From the NCBI GenBank assembly GCA_030037905.1, contig JASHPX010000371.1, positions 1-36,414 on the forward strand: a DNA stretch of 36,414 bases, given 5' to 3'. Position numbers and translations under genes: made by a program. Below are positions 8,477-17,028 of this stretch, piece by piece. The number at the start of each line of letters is the position of its first letter. Positions within the stretch are counted from its first letter, which is position 1. The notes beneath the pieces are model-generated. The model saw nothing but the letters and a program-made list of their open reading frames with translations, was not told where the DNA came from and made no database searches. This DNA is from Gammaproteobacteria bacterium (GTDB lineage Bacteria > Pseudomonadota > Gammaproteobacteria > Steroidobacterales > Steroidobacteraceae).

Positions 8477-9982
8477 GTGTTTATCGGGCGCCACAGCGAG
8501 CTCGAGGCCCTGCGAGAGGAACTCACGTCCTCCCGCGCCTCGCTTTGCGTCGTTTACGGCCGTCGCCGTGTCGGCAAGTCGACGCTGATCCGGCAGGCCG
8601 CCCAAGGCTCCTCATACGTACTCTATCAAGCGACCCGGGTCACGGCTTCCTTGAACCTGGAGGCATTCAAGCTGGAGATCGTCCGGGCGCTCGGCACGGA
8701 TGAGTTGCTCACGGGCGTCACCGACTGGTTGGCAGTGTTGCACTACCTCGCACGTGAGGCCGAGCACCGCCAGGGATTGATCGTCCTGCTGGACGAATTC
8801 CCGTATCTGGCCGATGCGGACCCTGCCCTACCCTCGATCATTCAGAAATTCTGGGACTCCGGAGCAGCCCGAGCTGGAAACCTGAAGCTGCTGCTCTGCG
8901 GCTCGGTGATCGCCCAGATGCAGGAGCTGCTCGCCGAGCGCAACCCACTGTACGGACGCAAGACCTTGGCGCTGGACCTGACCCCCTTGTCGCTGCGGGA
9001 AGCGGTGCAATTCGTGCCGCGCTACAGCCCCGCGGACAAGCTACTCACCTACGGAATATTCGGCGGCATCCCTTTCTATCTGCAACTTCTCGATCCGCAA
9101 GCGCCACTGCGAGACAACGTCGTAAGGCTGCTGCTGACTCCGACGGGGAGCCTCGTAGATGAGCCGGTTGTTCTGCTGCAATCCGAGCTGCGGGAGATCC
9201 CCAGATACGCCAGCATTCTCGCGGCCATCGCGGACGGCTGTACGAAGCATGGGGAAATCATCGGCAGAGTGAAGGAAATCGGGGATTCGAAGGCTCTCGG
9301 GCCGTATCTTGCGAAGCTGGAGCGGATGAGATTGATCCGCGTCGTCAGATCCATGGATACGACCCCACGAGAGCGCGACCGCCGCTACTTCATCGCCGAC
9401 CCATTGATCGCCTTCTGGCATCGTTTCGTGCAGCCGAACCTGTCCAGCATCACCCAGGGCTTCGGATCCGAGGTCTGGAGGCACTCGATCGCCAATCATC
9501 TGGATACATTCATGGGGTGGATGTTCGAAGAGATCGGTCGCGAACACGCCGCTCGATACTCTCAGGAGGATTTCTCCGCGCCTGCCCAGGAGATCGGCCG
9601 CGTATGGCAAGCCGATTACGACATCGACATCGCGGGGCGGCTGCTGGATGGATCCATGCTGTATGGGGAATGCAAATGGTGGGAAGGCCTCGTGGGCGAA
9701 AGCGTCCTGGATGGACTCATTGATCATGCGACACGTACCCATTACGGTCGTAATAACGACAGACGTCATTTCGTCCTGTACGCCAAAAAGGGGTTCACTG
9801 GCGCGCTGCGCCGGCGGGCGGGCACCGAGCCTGGCGTCGTTCTGCATACGCCCAGATCCATGCTCGGCGCGAACCGCGCGTCCCGGCTCAAGGGCGATTC
9901 GGGCGATGCTCACGGCCGAGCCGCTTCGGCGCGGCGTGGGCGAGCGCGGAGGCCCTCGGTTGACGGGCCGGTTCGCCGCTGA
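8477..9982 (+). CDS. AAA ATPase, archaeal ATPase_2/DUF234 type with a C-terminal nuclease-like region
   Basis: VFIGRHSELEALREEL...VVYGRRRVGKSTLIRQ (Walker A), LIVLLDEFPYLADAD (Walker B), C-terminal DYDIDIAGRLLDGSMLYGECKWW resembling a PD-(D/E)xK core. GTG start at 8477 is in frame with the track ORF. Confidence 0.85.
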   Translation: MFIGRHSELEALREELTSSRASLCVVYGRRRVGKSTLIRQAAQGSSYVLYQATRVTASLNLEAFKLEIVRALGTDELLTGVTDWLAVLHYLAREAEHRQGLIVLLDEFPYLADADPALPSIIQKFWDSGAARAGNLKLLLCGSVIAQMQELLAERNPLYGRKTLALDLTPLSLREAVQFVPRYSPADKLLTYGIFGGIPFYLQLLDPQAPLRDNVVRLLLTPTGSLVDEPVVLLQSELREIPRYASILAAIADGCTKHGEIIGRVKEIGDSKALGPYLAKLERMRLIRVVRSMDTTPRERDRRYFIADPLIAFWHRFVQPNLSSITQGFGSEVWRHSIANHLDTFMGWMFEEIGREHAARYSQEDFSAPAQEIGRVWQADYDIDIAGRLLDGSMLYGECKWWEGLVGESVLDGLIDHATRTHYGRNNDRRHFVLYAKKGFTGALRRRAGTEPGVVLHTPRSMLGANRASRLKGDSGDAHGRAASARRGRARRPSVDGPVRR

Positions 9983-9998
9983 TCAATCATCCCCGTCC

Positions 9999-11219
9999 TC
10001 ACACCGTCCGCGTGGCTTCGGCCGGGGGTACGGAAGCGGCGCGCAACGCCGGCCGCAGTGCTGCGAGCTGCCCCAGAACGAGAATAATCGCCACGCCGAC
10101 CAGCAGATACACGACCGGCAGGCGAGCCATGGCGAGCTTTTCGACCATCCACAGATTGGCGCCTAGCGCCAGCGCCACGCCCAGGAGCGCACCTGCAGCG
10201 CTGATGAGCAGCGTCTCGGTCTGGAAGTGGCGCATGATCATCACGCGCGTGGCACCCAATGCGCGGCGGATACCGATCTGCCGACGCCGCTGCGCGACCC
10301 AGTGGCTCGCCAGTGCGACGATACCGCAGGCCGTGACCGTGAGCAGCATCGCGCACACCAGCGTCAGCACCACGGCGAGTCCGCGCTGGCCCCGATAGGC
10401 GGCACGGCGGGCAGCGGTCAGCGCCTGGACTTTCTCGATGATGCGCCCGCGGCTGATGGCAAGCAGCGCCGCCGGTGCGGCCTTCATCGCGCCTGCGATC
10501 GCCCCCGGACGCACGCGTACCACGTAGAAATTGGATGGGCCTAATAACCGGTAGGGCAGCAGTGCCGCGTTATCGATGAGCGCCGGTGGCGCCGTGGGCC
10601 ACGGAACCTGCAATCGATCGACCACCCCGATGATCGGCGCCGTCTGCGAGGTCGGCATGATGGTCACCACGCGGCCGAGCACGTCGCCCCCGGGGGACAG
10701 CTCGTCGGCAAGCGCTCGGGTGACGATCACACCGCGCAGGGGCTTGCTGGACATGCCGGTGAAATTCTCGATCTCGCTGGGATCGAAGTTCCGGCCGGCC
10801 ACGAGGCGCAGCCCGAGAGTACGCAGGGTGTGCTCATCGCCGAAATACGCCGCCGCCTGGGTCAGTGGGCGGTGCGCATCCGGATGCAGCGTAAACATGT
10901 ATCCCCAGCCGCTGTTCTCCAGCGGATAACTGTTGGTGACGTAGGCGTCGATCACGCCCGGCAGCGAACGCAGGGCCTCGACGTCGGCCTGCGCCAGCGA
11001 GCGCACCTGAGTACCGGTGAGGGTCCAGTCGTTGGAAACGACGAAAATATCCGCCTCATCGACGCCACTGGGGCGGGCCATCAGCGCCAGCTGGTGCTGC
11101 ACGATGAACAGCGCGTTGCCCAGAATCGCCAGGGTGATCGCCATCTGGAGTGCGATCAACCCCGCGCCGATGCGGTTGCGGCGCAGGGCGGAGAGGATCG
11201 GAGGCAGATCCAGGAGCAT
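9999..11219 (-). CDS. FtsX/MacB-type ABC permease, B-type (B2)
   Basis: MLLDLPPILSALRRNRIGAGLIALQMAITLAILGNALFIVQHQLALMARPSGVDEADIF... Confidence 0.9.
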   Translation of the reverse strand: MLLDLPPILSALRRNRIGAGLIALQMAITLAILGNALFIVQHQLALMARPSGVDEADIFVVSNDWTLTGTQVRSLAQADVEALRSLPGVIDAYVTNSYPLENSGWGYMFTLHPDAHRPLTQAAAYFGDEHTLRTLGLRLVAGRNFDPSEIENFTGMSSKPLRGVIVTRALADELSPGGDVLGRVVTIMPTSQTAPIIGVVDRLQVPWPTAPPALIDNAALLPYRLLGPSNFYVVRVRPGAIAGAMKAAPAALLAISRGRIIEKVQALTAARRAAYRGQRGLAVVLTLVCAMLLTVTACGIVALASHWVAQRRRQIGIRRALGATRVMIMRHFQTETLLISAAGALLGVALALGANLWMVEKLAMARLPVVYLLVGVAIILVLGQLAALRPALRAASVPPAEATRTV

Positions 11220-11223
11220 GTTC

Positions 11224-12555
11224 TCACGGTGCCTTGAGATATTGGACCGGTGGTACCCGCGCCGCGCGCCACGTGGGATACAGGCCCGCCAGCAATGTCG
11301 CGCCGACCGCCAGCGCGATGGCGATGGCCACGTCGGCGCCATCGAGCCGCGTCAGGGCGGTGGAAGTCTCGGGCAGCAGCCCCGTGCTGCTCGCAAGACC
11401 CAGCTTGGTGAGCGTCAACCCGAGCAGGCCGCCGCCTAGCCCGATCATCGCCGCCTCCATCAGGCACTGGGCGAACAGCGCGCCGCGGGCGGCGCCCAAG
11501 GCACGCCTGACACCGAGGCTGCCGGAGCGGCCGAGAAACTTCACCAGCAGCAGCCCCATGGCGTTGAGCAGGCAGACCGCGAGGAAGCCGAACGACACGG
11601 CCACCAACAGCCGCACGTCCCCGTTCACGACGTGGTGATAGGTGAGCCACTGCGGCACGTCTCGCAGGGCAATACGGGACGGCCACGTGAAGCGGCCGGA
11701 CTGACGCTGAGCAGCGGTGTAATTCAGCAGAAACTGCCGGTAGTGGCGCACGTCAGAGCGTGTCGGCAGCTCCACCCAGAACTGAATCCACACGCATTCG
11801 GTGTGCAGCAACGCCTGCAGTCCCGAGCCGATCACATTGCGCCCGCAGGTTACCCTGACGCCGACGTGTGCGGCCTGATAATCCATGCTATTGGTGAACG
11901 GCACGAAGGCCTGCTCTGAATCGCCGAAAGCGTCGAATCCCAGGTCGTAAAAGCGCGGCGTGGCCGCCCAGTCGGCGATCACGCCGGCGACGGTATAGTC
12001 TTCATCACCCAGCCGCAGCGTTTTGCCGAGACTATTGATTCCGCCGAACAGCCGATCATTGAGCGCACGCGTGATCACGACGCGCGGCGCATGCGCGGCG
12101 TCGTCAGCGGCGCTCCAGGGCCCGCCGTAACGAAACGGCACGTCGAACATCGCGAAGAAGTCGGCGTACGTTGCACGCACCGGGATCTCGAACGCTGCCT
12201 GGCGCGGATCGGGTGGGATCAGCGAGAGCTGCAGCTCGTACATGGCCGCCTGGCGCTTTGCGGCATGTGCACGCATCAGCGCCGTCGCGTCCATGTAGGT
12301 CAGCGCATCAGGCAGGCGATCATCCGTCCGCGCAGCCCCGGGACCCGAGCCATTCACCGGCCCCCAGTTATCGATCTGTGGAGCGAACAGCTGTGTCGAC
12401 TTCTGCGGTATCGGGTCCCCCGACATGGCACGCAGAATCGTCAGCATCGTCATCGAGGTGCCGATGCCAACGCCGATCGCGATGATCACGAGCGCGGTCA
12501 GGATCGGATTGCGGCGCAGACCGCGTAGTGCGAGGCTCAGGTAGTAGCTGAACAT
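11224..12555 (-). CDS. FtsX/MacB-type ABC permease, A-type (A2)
   Basis: MFSYYLSLALRGLRRNPILTALVIIAIGVGIGTSMTMLTILRAMSGDPIPQKSTQLFAPQIDNWGP... Confidence 0.9.
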   Translation of the reverse strand: MFSYYLSLALRGLRRNPILTALVIIAIGVGIGTSMTMLTILRAMSGDPIPQKSTQLFAPQIDNWGPVNGSGPGAARTDDRLPDALTYMDATALMRAHAAKRQAAMYELQLSLIPPDPRQAAFEIPVRATYADFFAMFDVPFRYGGPWSAADDAAHAPRVVITRALNDRLFGGINSLGKTLRLGDEDYTVAGVIADWAATPRFYDLGFDAFGDSEQAFVPFTNSMDYQAAHVGVRVTCGRNVIGSGLQALLHTECVWIQFWVELPTRSDVRHYRQFLLNYTAAQRQSGRFTWPSRIALRDVPQWLTYHHVVNGDVRLLVAVSFGFLAVCLLNAMGLLLVKFLGRSGSLGVRRALGAARGALFAQCLMEAAMIGLGGGLLGLTLTKLGLASSTGLLPETSTALTRLDGADVAIAIALAVGATLLAGLYPTWRAARVPPVQYLKAP

Positions 12556-12570
12556 GGCCTCACCTCCACC

Positions 12571-13794
12571 TCAGCCCGCTCGCGCCGCCACCGCCGGTGG
12601 CACCGCCGCCGCGCGCAACGCCGGCCAGAGCGCTGCGAGCTGGCCGAGCGCCAGCACGGCCGCGGTGCCGGCTGCGAGATAGCCTGGCGGCAGGCGCAGC
12701 ATCGAGAAGCGCGCGACGAGCCACAGATTCCCCGCCTCCGCCAGAGCGACTCCGGCCGCGATGCCGGCCGCCGTGATCAACAGGTTCTCGGTCTGGAAGT
12801 AGCGCACGATCGCCGGCCGCGTTGCCCCGAGCGCCCGGCGGATGCCGATCTGTCGCCGCCGCTGCGATACCCGGTAGCTCGTGAGCCCGACGATGCCCCA
12901 GGCCGTGACGGCCAGCAGGGCCGCGCACGCCAGCGAAAGAATCACGGCAACGCTGCTATCGATGTGATAAACCCCGCGGCGCACATCCGCGAGCGTCTCC
13001 ATCCCGGAGACGGCCCGTGCGCGGTCGATGCGGAATAGCGCGCGCTGCGCGCTGGTCATGACGGTGGCAACGTGGCCGGGCTGGGCGCGCACCAGGTAGT
13101 CGGGTTCGGAGCCGGCACGATACGGAACCAGCACTGCGTTGTCTGCGGCCCGCGCCAGGGCCGCCATCGTGACCGCCTGCAGCTGCTGGACCACCCCGAT
13201 GATGGGAGCGGAGATCGATGTGGGCTCGAGCACCGCCACCCGTCCAACCACGTTGCCGTGCGGCGCGAGCCCGCGCGCCACGGCCTGCGTGACGATGATC
13301 CCGTCCAGCCTATTGGAGCGACCGCTGGCAAGGATGCTTTCATCCACGATCTCCTCGGGCTGAAAGTTGCGCCCCGCGACGAGCTTCAGCCCGAGCGTAC
13401 GCAACGCGTGATCATCGGCGTAGTAGGCTCCGGCAAACACGCCGCGCCGCGGCTCGTCCGGGTGCAGCGTGACACCGAGTCCCTGAATCGGGCCGCCCAA
13501 GGGATACGTCTGGGACACCGTGGCATCCACGACTCCGGGCAATGCGCGCAGGGCGGTCAGATCCGCCTGCACGCGCGCCGCCGCGTCCGTCGGGTGACCG
13601 GCCCAGCGGTTCTCGATCACCAATACATCCGCCTCGTCGCTGACCCCGCTCGGCCGCTCACCGAGCGAGAGGCGCTGCTCGACGATGAACAGCGCGTTGC
13701 AGAGAATGGCGAGCGTCACTGCGATCTGCAGGCTGACGAGGACCGCTCCGGCCTTCTGACGCCACATCGACGCGAGAATGGGTCGCAGCTGCAT
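12571..13794 (-). CDS. FtsX/MacB-type ABC permease, B-type (B3)
   Basis: MQLRPILASMWRQKAGAVLVSLQIAVTLAILCNALFIVEQRLSLGERPSGVSDEADVL... Confidence 0.9.
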   Translation of the reverse strand: MQLRPILASMWRQKAGAVLVSLQIAVTLAILCNALFIVEQRLSLGERPSGVSDEADVLVIENRWAGHPTDAAARVQADLTALRALPGVVDATVSQTYPLGGPIQGLGVTLHPDEPRRGVFAGAYYADDHALRTLGLKLVAGRNFQPEEIVDESILASGRSNRLDGIIVTQAVARGLAPHGNVVGRVAVLEPTSISAPIIGVVQQLQAVTMAALARAADNAVLVPYRAGSEPDYLVRAQPGHVATVMTSAQRALFRIDRARAVSGMETLADVRRGVYHIDSSVAVILSLACAALLAVTAWGIVGLTSYRVSQRRRQIGIRRALGATRPAIVRYFQTENLLITAAGIAAGVALAEAGNLWLVARFSMLRLPPGYLAAGTAAVLALGQLAALWPALRAAAVPPAVAARAG

Positions 13795-13821
13795 GGACGG
13801 TACCTCGACTCCTCGTCCGCG

Positions 13822-15162
13822 CTATTGCGCCTTGAGCTGCCAGGCCGGCTGGACCCGGGTGGCTCGCCACGCCGGGTACAGCCCGGCGATCAGTGCCGCC
13901 GCAATCGCCAGCGCCACGGCGATCAGCACATCGGCGCCGTCGAGCCGGCCCGGGCTCGATAGGTCACGGCCGAGCAGCAGGCCGCCGGCCGCGAGACCGA
14001 GCGTGGTCAGCGCCAGACCGATCAATCCGCCGGCAAGCCCAACGATGCTCGCCTCCGCCAGGCACTGCGCGAACACCGCGCGGCGATTGGCCCCGAGCAC
14101 GCGGCGCACACTCAGGCTCGCAGAACGCGCCAGGAACTTCGCCAGCATCAAGCCCATGGCGTTCAGCAGGCAGACCAGCAAAAAGCCAAACGAAACCTCC
14201 ACCAGGATGTTCACGCTGTCCGGTACCACGTGGTTGTAGGCGAGCCATTGGTGCACATCCCTGAGTGCGATCCGCGGCAGCCAATCGAAGCGTCCGTCGC
14301 GCTGCTGCGCCAGGACGTAACCGCGCAGAAACGAATGGTAGCGGCGCACCGCGGCGGCACCGGGCAGCTCGGCCCAGTACTGGATCCAGATGCACTCCGA
14401 ATGCAGCAAGCCGCTCCAACCGGCTCCCGCTCCCTTGCCGCGCGTGCTGCAGCCCAAGGACTCGGTAGGTCCCAGCTGCTGATCGACGGCGTCGTTGAAT
14501 GGCAGCAGCAGTTGCTCGGCGCCACCGAAGCCGAAGGTGCCGCCCGCTGTATTCAAGTCGTAGAACCGGGGCATCGGAGCCCAGCGCCGCAGCACTCCGA
14601 CGACCCGATAGGGCCTCTCGCCGAGCACCAGGGTTCTGCCCACGCTATCGCCGCCGCCGAACAGCCGGTCGTCGAGAGCCCGGCTGATGACGACCACGGC
14701 CGCATGCGCCTCGTCCTCGGCCGAGTTCCACGGCCCGCCGTATTCGAACGGTACGTCGAACATCGGGAAGAAATCGGCAAACGTGGCGCGCGCACCGGCC
14801 TGAAAGGGATAACGCTGCGCATCCGGAGGCGTGACCACGAGTTGCGTTTCGTACATCGCCGCCTGTCGCGGGGCCGCGTGGGCACGCATGAACCCCATGG
14901 CGTCCTGGTACGTCAGGTTGGTCGGCAGACCATCGCTGGACACTGGCCGGGCCTGCGTATTCCCCAGCCCCCAGTTATCGATCTGCGGCACGAACAGCTG
15001 CGAAGACTTGCGCGGGATCGGGTCGCCGGACGCCGCCCGCAGGATCGCCAGCATGGTCATCGAGGCGCCGATCCCTACACCGATGGTGGCGATCATCAGT
15101 GCCGTCAGCACGGCGTTGCGCTCGAGGCTGCGCAGCGCGAGGCTGAGGTAGTAGCGGAACAT
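13822..15162 (-). CDS. FtsX/MacB-type ABC permease, A-type (A3)
   Basis: [66 protein letters not shown]... Confidence 0.9.
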   Translation of the reverse strand: MFRYYLSLALRSLERNAVLTALMIATIGVGIGASMTMLAILRAASGDPIPRKSSQLFVPQIDNWGLGNTQARPVSSDGLPTNLTYQDAMGFMRAHAAPRQAAMYETQLVVTPPDAQRYPFQAGARATFADFFPMFDVPFEYGGPWNSAEDEAHAAVVVISRALDDRLFGGGDSVGRTLVLGERPYRVVGVLRRWAPMPRFYDLNTAGGTFGFGGAEQLLLPFNDAVDQQLGPTESLGCSTRGKGAGAGWSGLLHSECIWIQYWAELPGAAAVRRYHSFLRGYVLAQQRDGRFDWLPRIALRDVHQWLAYNHVVPDSVNILVEVSFGFLLVCLLNAMGLMLAKFLARSASLSVRRVLGANRRAVFAQCLAEASIVGLAGGLIGLALTTLGLAAGGLLLGRDLSSPGRLDGADVLIAVALAIAAALIAGLYPAWRATRVQPAWQLKAQ

Positions 15163-15196
15163 GCCTTCTTCCTTTCAGGCGGCCCCTGCCTGCCCT

Positions 15197-15334
15197 TCAC
15201 ATCGCCCGCGTGGCTTCCACCGGTGGCACCGAGGCGGCGCGCAGCGCAGGCCAGAGCACGGTGAGCTGGCCGAGCGCGAGCACGATCACGGCTCCGGCGA
15301 CGAGGTAACAGTCGTCCAGCCGCGGCATATCGAA
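15197..15334 (-). pseudogene. C-terminal remnant of a B-type permease (B4')
   Basis: FDMPRLDDCYLVAGAVIVLALGQLTVLWPALRAASVPPVEATRAM matches the final ~45 aa of the B paralogues; homology stops upstream. Confidence 0.85.
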
Positions 15335-15464
15335 GCCTGACTCGGGCGCTTCGGTTTCGAGGAGCTGCCGTTCGTCGCCCTCAGGGGATGATCGTGCGCT
15401 TGATCCACCTGGAGCGCAGCGGCATCGCCGACTGATGCATTGGCGTTCGACACCTCTGCCCAAA

Positions 15465-15480
15465 AGCAAGCTGTGTGCCA
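15465..15480 (-). promoter_or_regulatory. Sigma-54 (RpoN) promoter
   Basis: Minus strand TGGCACACAGCTTGCT: close to TGGCACG-N4-TTGCW with exact GG-N10-GC spacing; predicted start near 15454, firing toward A3/B3/A2/B2. Confidence 0.7.
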
Positions 15481-15541
15481 ATTCAAAGTGGCGTGTATAC
15501 CTTTGACTCTATGGTCGGAAATGACAAGTCATGCCCGGAAT

Positions 15542-15572
15542 GTTGTCCGCGGACACTGCGGACAACTGTCCG
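15542..15572. promoter_or_regulatory. Clustered TGTCCG/CGGACA half-sites; candidate enhancer site for the NtrC-type regulator
   Basis: gtTGTCCGCGGACActgCGGACAacTGTCCG: perfect 12-bp palindrome TGTCCGCGGACA (15544-15555) followed by CGGACA-AC-TGTCCG; centre about 100 bp upstream of the sigma-54 promoter. Confidence 0.55.
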
Positions 15573-15621
15573 AAAGCATCGTCGAGACGAGCGCGCATCT
15601 TCCCGACTGTCCATCTTCAGA

Positions 15622-16911
15622 TCAGGGCCTCACCACGCTCGCCGGAAACGACCAGAGGACAGAGAGCGGCAGGGCGAGCCGGGCCGGCCCGAAAGAAAGG
15701 GTCTGCTCCCCGAGATAAATCACGAAGGCTGTTCCTCGGTAGGACTTGCCGGGACCGTCCGCGAGAAACCAGTCCATGTGCCGGAAGTCCTCGGAGCCGA
15801 CGGTTGTCGATGCCTTCACTTCAAACAAAGCAAGCAAGCGACCGGGCGCCTGAGCCACGATGTCCACTTCCCGGGCGTCGTGGCGCCAGTGATAGAGTTG
15901 CCAGCGCCGCTTCAGGAGCGGCAGCGATTTCTCGAGCTCGCAAAAGACGAAGGTCTCCAAGATGTGACCCAGCGCCGCCGGATCGGCTCGCAGGCCGAAA
16001 CTGTGCGAGTCCTCACCGCGCAGCGCGGTGGCGCATCCGGTGTCCATGAAATGCAGTTTGGGCGATCTCACTTCCTTGCGCGCGCCGGACGCGGTCCACG
16101 CGCCGAGACGGTGCACGATGCCGAGACGGGATAGCGCGTCGAGATAGGCATTGATGGTCTCTTGGCGTGCGCCGAGAGCGGCGCACAGCTTGGCGACGTT
16201 GAGCTCCTCGGCTGTGCGATGGGCGAGCTGCTGGATCAGCCGCCGCAGGGTATCGGGCTTGCGAATGGGCGCGACCGGCGCGACATCCCGCTCCACGATG
16301 CTGTCGACATAGGACTCATAGCGGGCCATCCGATCCCGATCCTCGAGTCCGCGGATCTCGGCAAATCCGCCCCGAACCAGCAGATCGATCGCCTCTTGGC
16401 GTGCGAAGCGTCTGGAAACCGGCACATCGGCCGGGGAGACGGCCGCCTCCGCGGCAAGGTCGAGCAACCGGCAGGGACCGGCGCGCCGGATCTCGGCGGC
16501 GCTCAGAGGCCACAGCCACAAAGTGATGACCCGGCCGGCCAGGGAATCGAATGCCTTGGGCAAAGTGAAGATATCCGAGGAGCCGGTGAGAACGAACTGA
16601 CTCGCGCGGCGCTCCCGGTCCACGATGCGCTTGAGGGCAAGCGTGATCCGGGGCAACCGCTGAACCTCATCGACGACGATCGGCAAACCCGGTTTTGCAC
16701 TGGCCGATAGGATGCTCAATTGGCCATAGGGATCGAGCCCCAATGAGGCCAAGAGCGCTTCGTCGTCGAGGTCCAGGAATTCGGCTGCCTGCAGCATGTC
16801 CCTCACCAATGTCGTCTTGCCGCTCTGGCGAGGTCCCACGACATTGACGACGCGGCTCGTGCACAAGGCCGCTGTGAGCCTCTCGGTAAGGTGCCGGGGG
16901 ATCAGCGTCAT
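15622..16911 (-). CDS. AAA ATPase, AAA_14/DUF4143 type
   Basis: VVNVVGPRQSGKTTLVRDML, LPIVVDEVQRLP, VLTGSSDIFTL, YHWRHDAREVDIVAQAPGRLLALFEVKAS. Alternative start at 16932. Confidence 0.92.
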   Translation of the reverse strand: MTLIPRHLTERLTAALCTSRVVNVVGPRQSGKTTLVRDMLQAAEFLDLDDEALLASLGLDPYGQLSILSASAKPGLPIVVDEVQRLPRITLALKRIVDRERRASQFVLTGSSDIFTLPKAFDSLAGRVITLWLWPLSAAEIRRAGPCRLLDLAAEAAVSPADVPVSRRFARQEAIDLLVRGGFAEIRGLEDRDRMARYESYVDSIVERDVAPVAPIRKPDTLRRLIQQLAHRTAEELNVAKLCAALGARQETINAYLDALSRLGIVHRLGAWTASGARKEVRSPKLHFMDTGCATALRGEDSHSFGLRADPAALGHILETFVFCELEKSLPLLKRRWQLYHWRHDAREVDIVAQAPGRLLALFEVKASTTVGSEDFRHMDWFLADGPGKSYRGTAFVIYLGEQTLSFGPARLALPLSVLWSFPASVVRP

Positions 16912-16931
16912 GCCGGCATTGTGACAAAACA

Positions 16932-16987
16932 TCTATTAGTAATAAAGAAAAACTTCTATTACGTGACTAGAAAAACTTCTATTACGT
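16932..16987. repeat. Iteron-like AT-rich repeats upstream of the DUF4143-type ATPase
   Basis: TCTATTA at 16932, 16955 and 16978 (exact 23-bp period); 19-bp direct repeat AGAAAAACTTCTATTACGT at 16946-16964 and 16969-16987; TATTA-G-TAATA dyad at 16934-16944. Confidence 0.75.
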
Positions 16988-17028
16988 AGCCTGTGGCGCA
17001 GCGAGGCCATCCAAGCCGCAGCCTCCCC

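Noticed and set aside
15441-15462. Plus-strand TTGGCG...CTGCCC as a divergent sigma-54 promoter
   Set aside because: GG-to-GC spacing is 14 nt, not 10.
15542-15566. Hairpin GTTGTCCGC-GGACACT-GCGGACAAC as a rho-independent terminator of the DUF4143 ATPase
   Set aside because: No following U-tract, and the half-site arrangement plus the sigma-54 promoter match fit an enhancer site better; a terminator role is not excluded.
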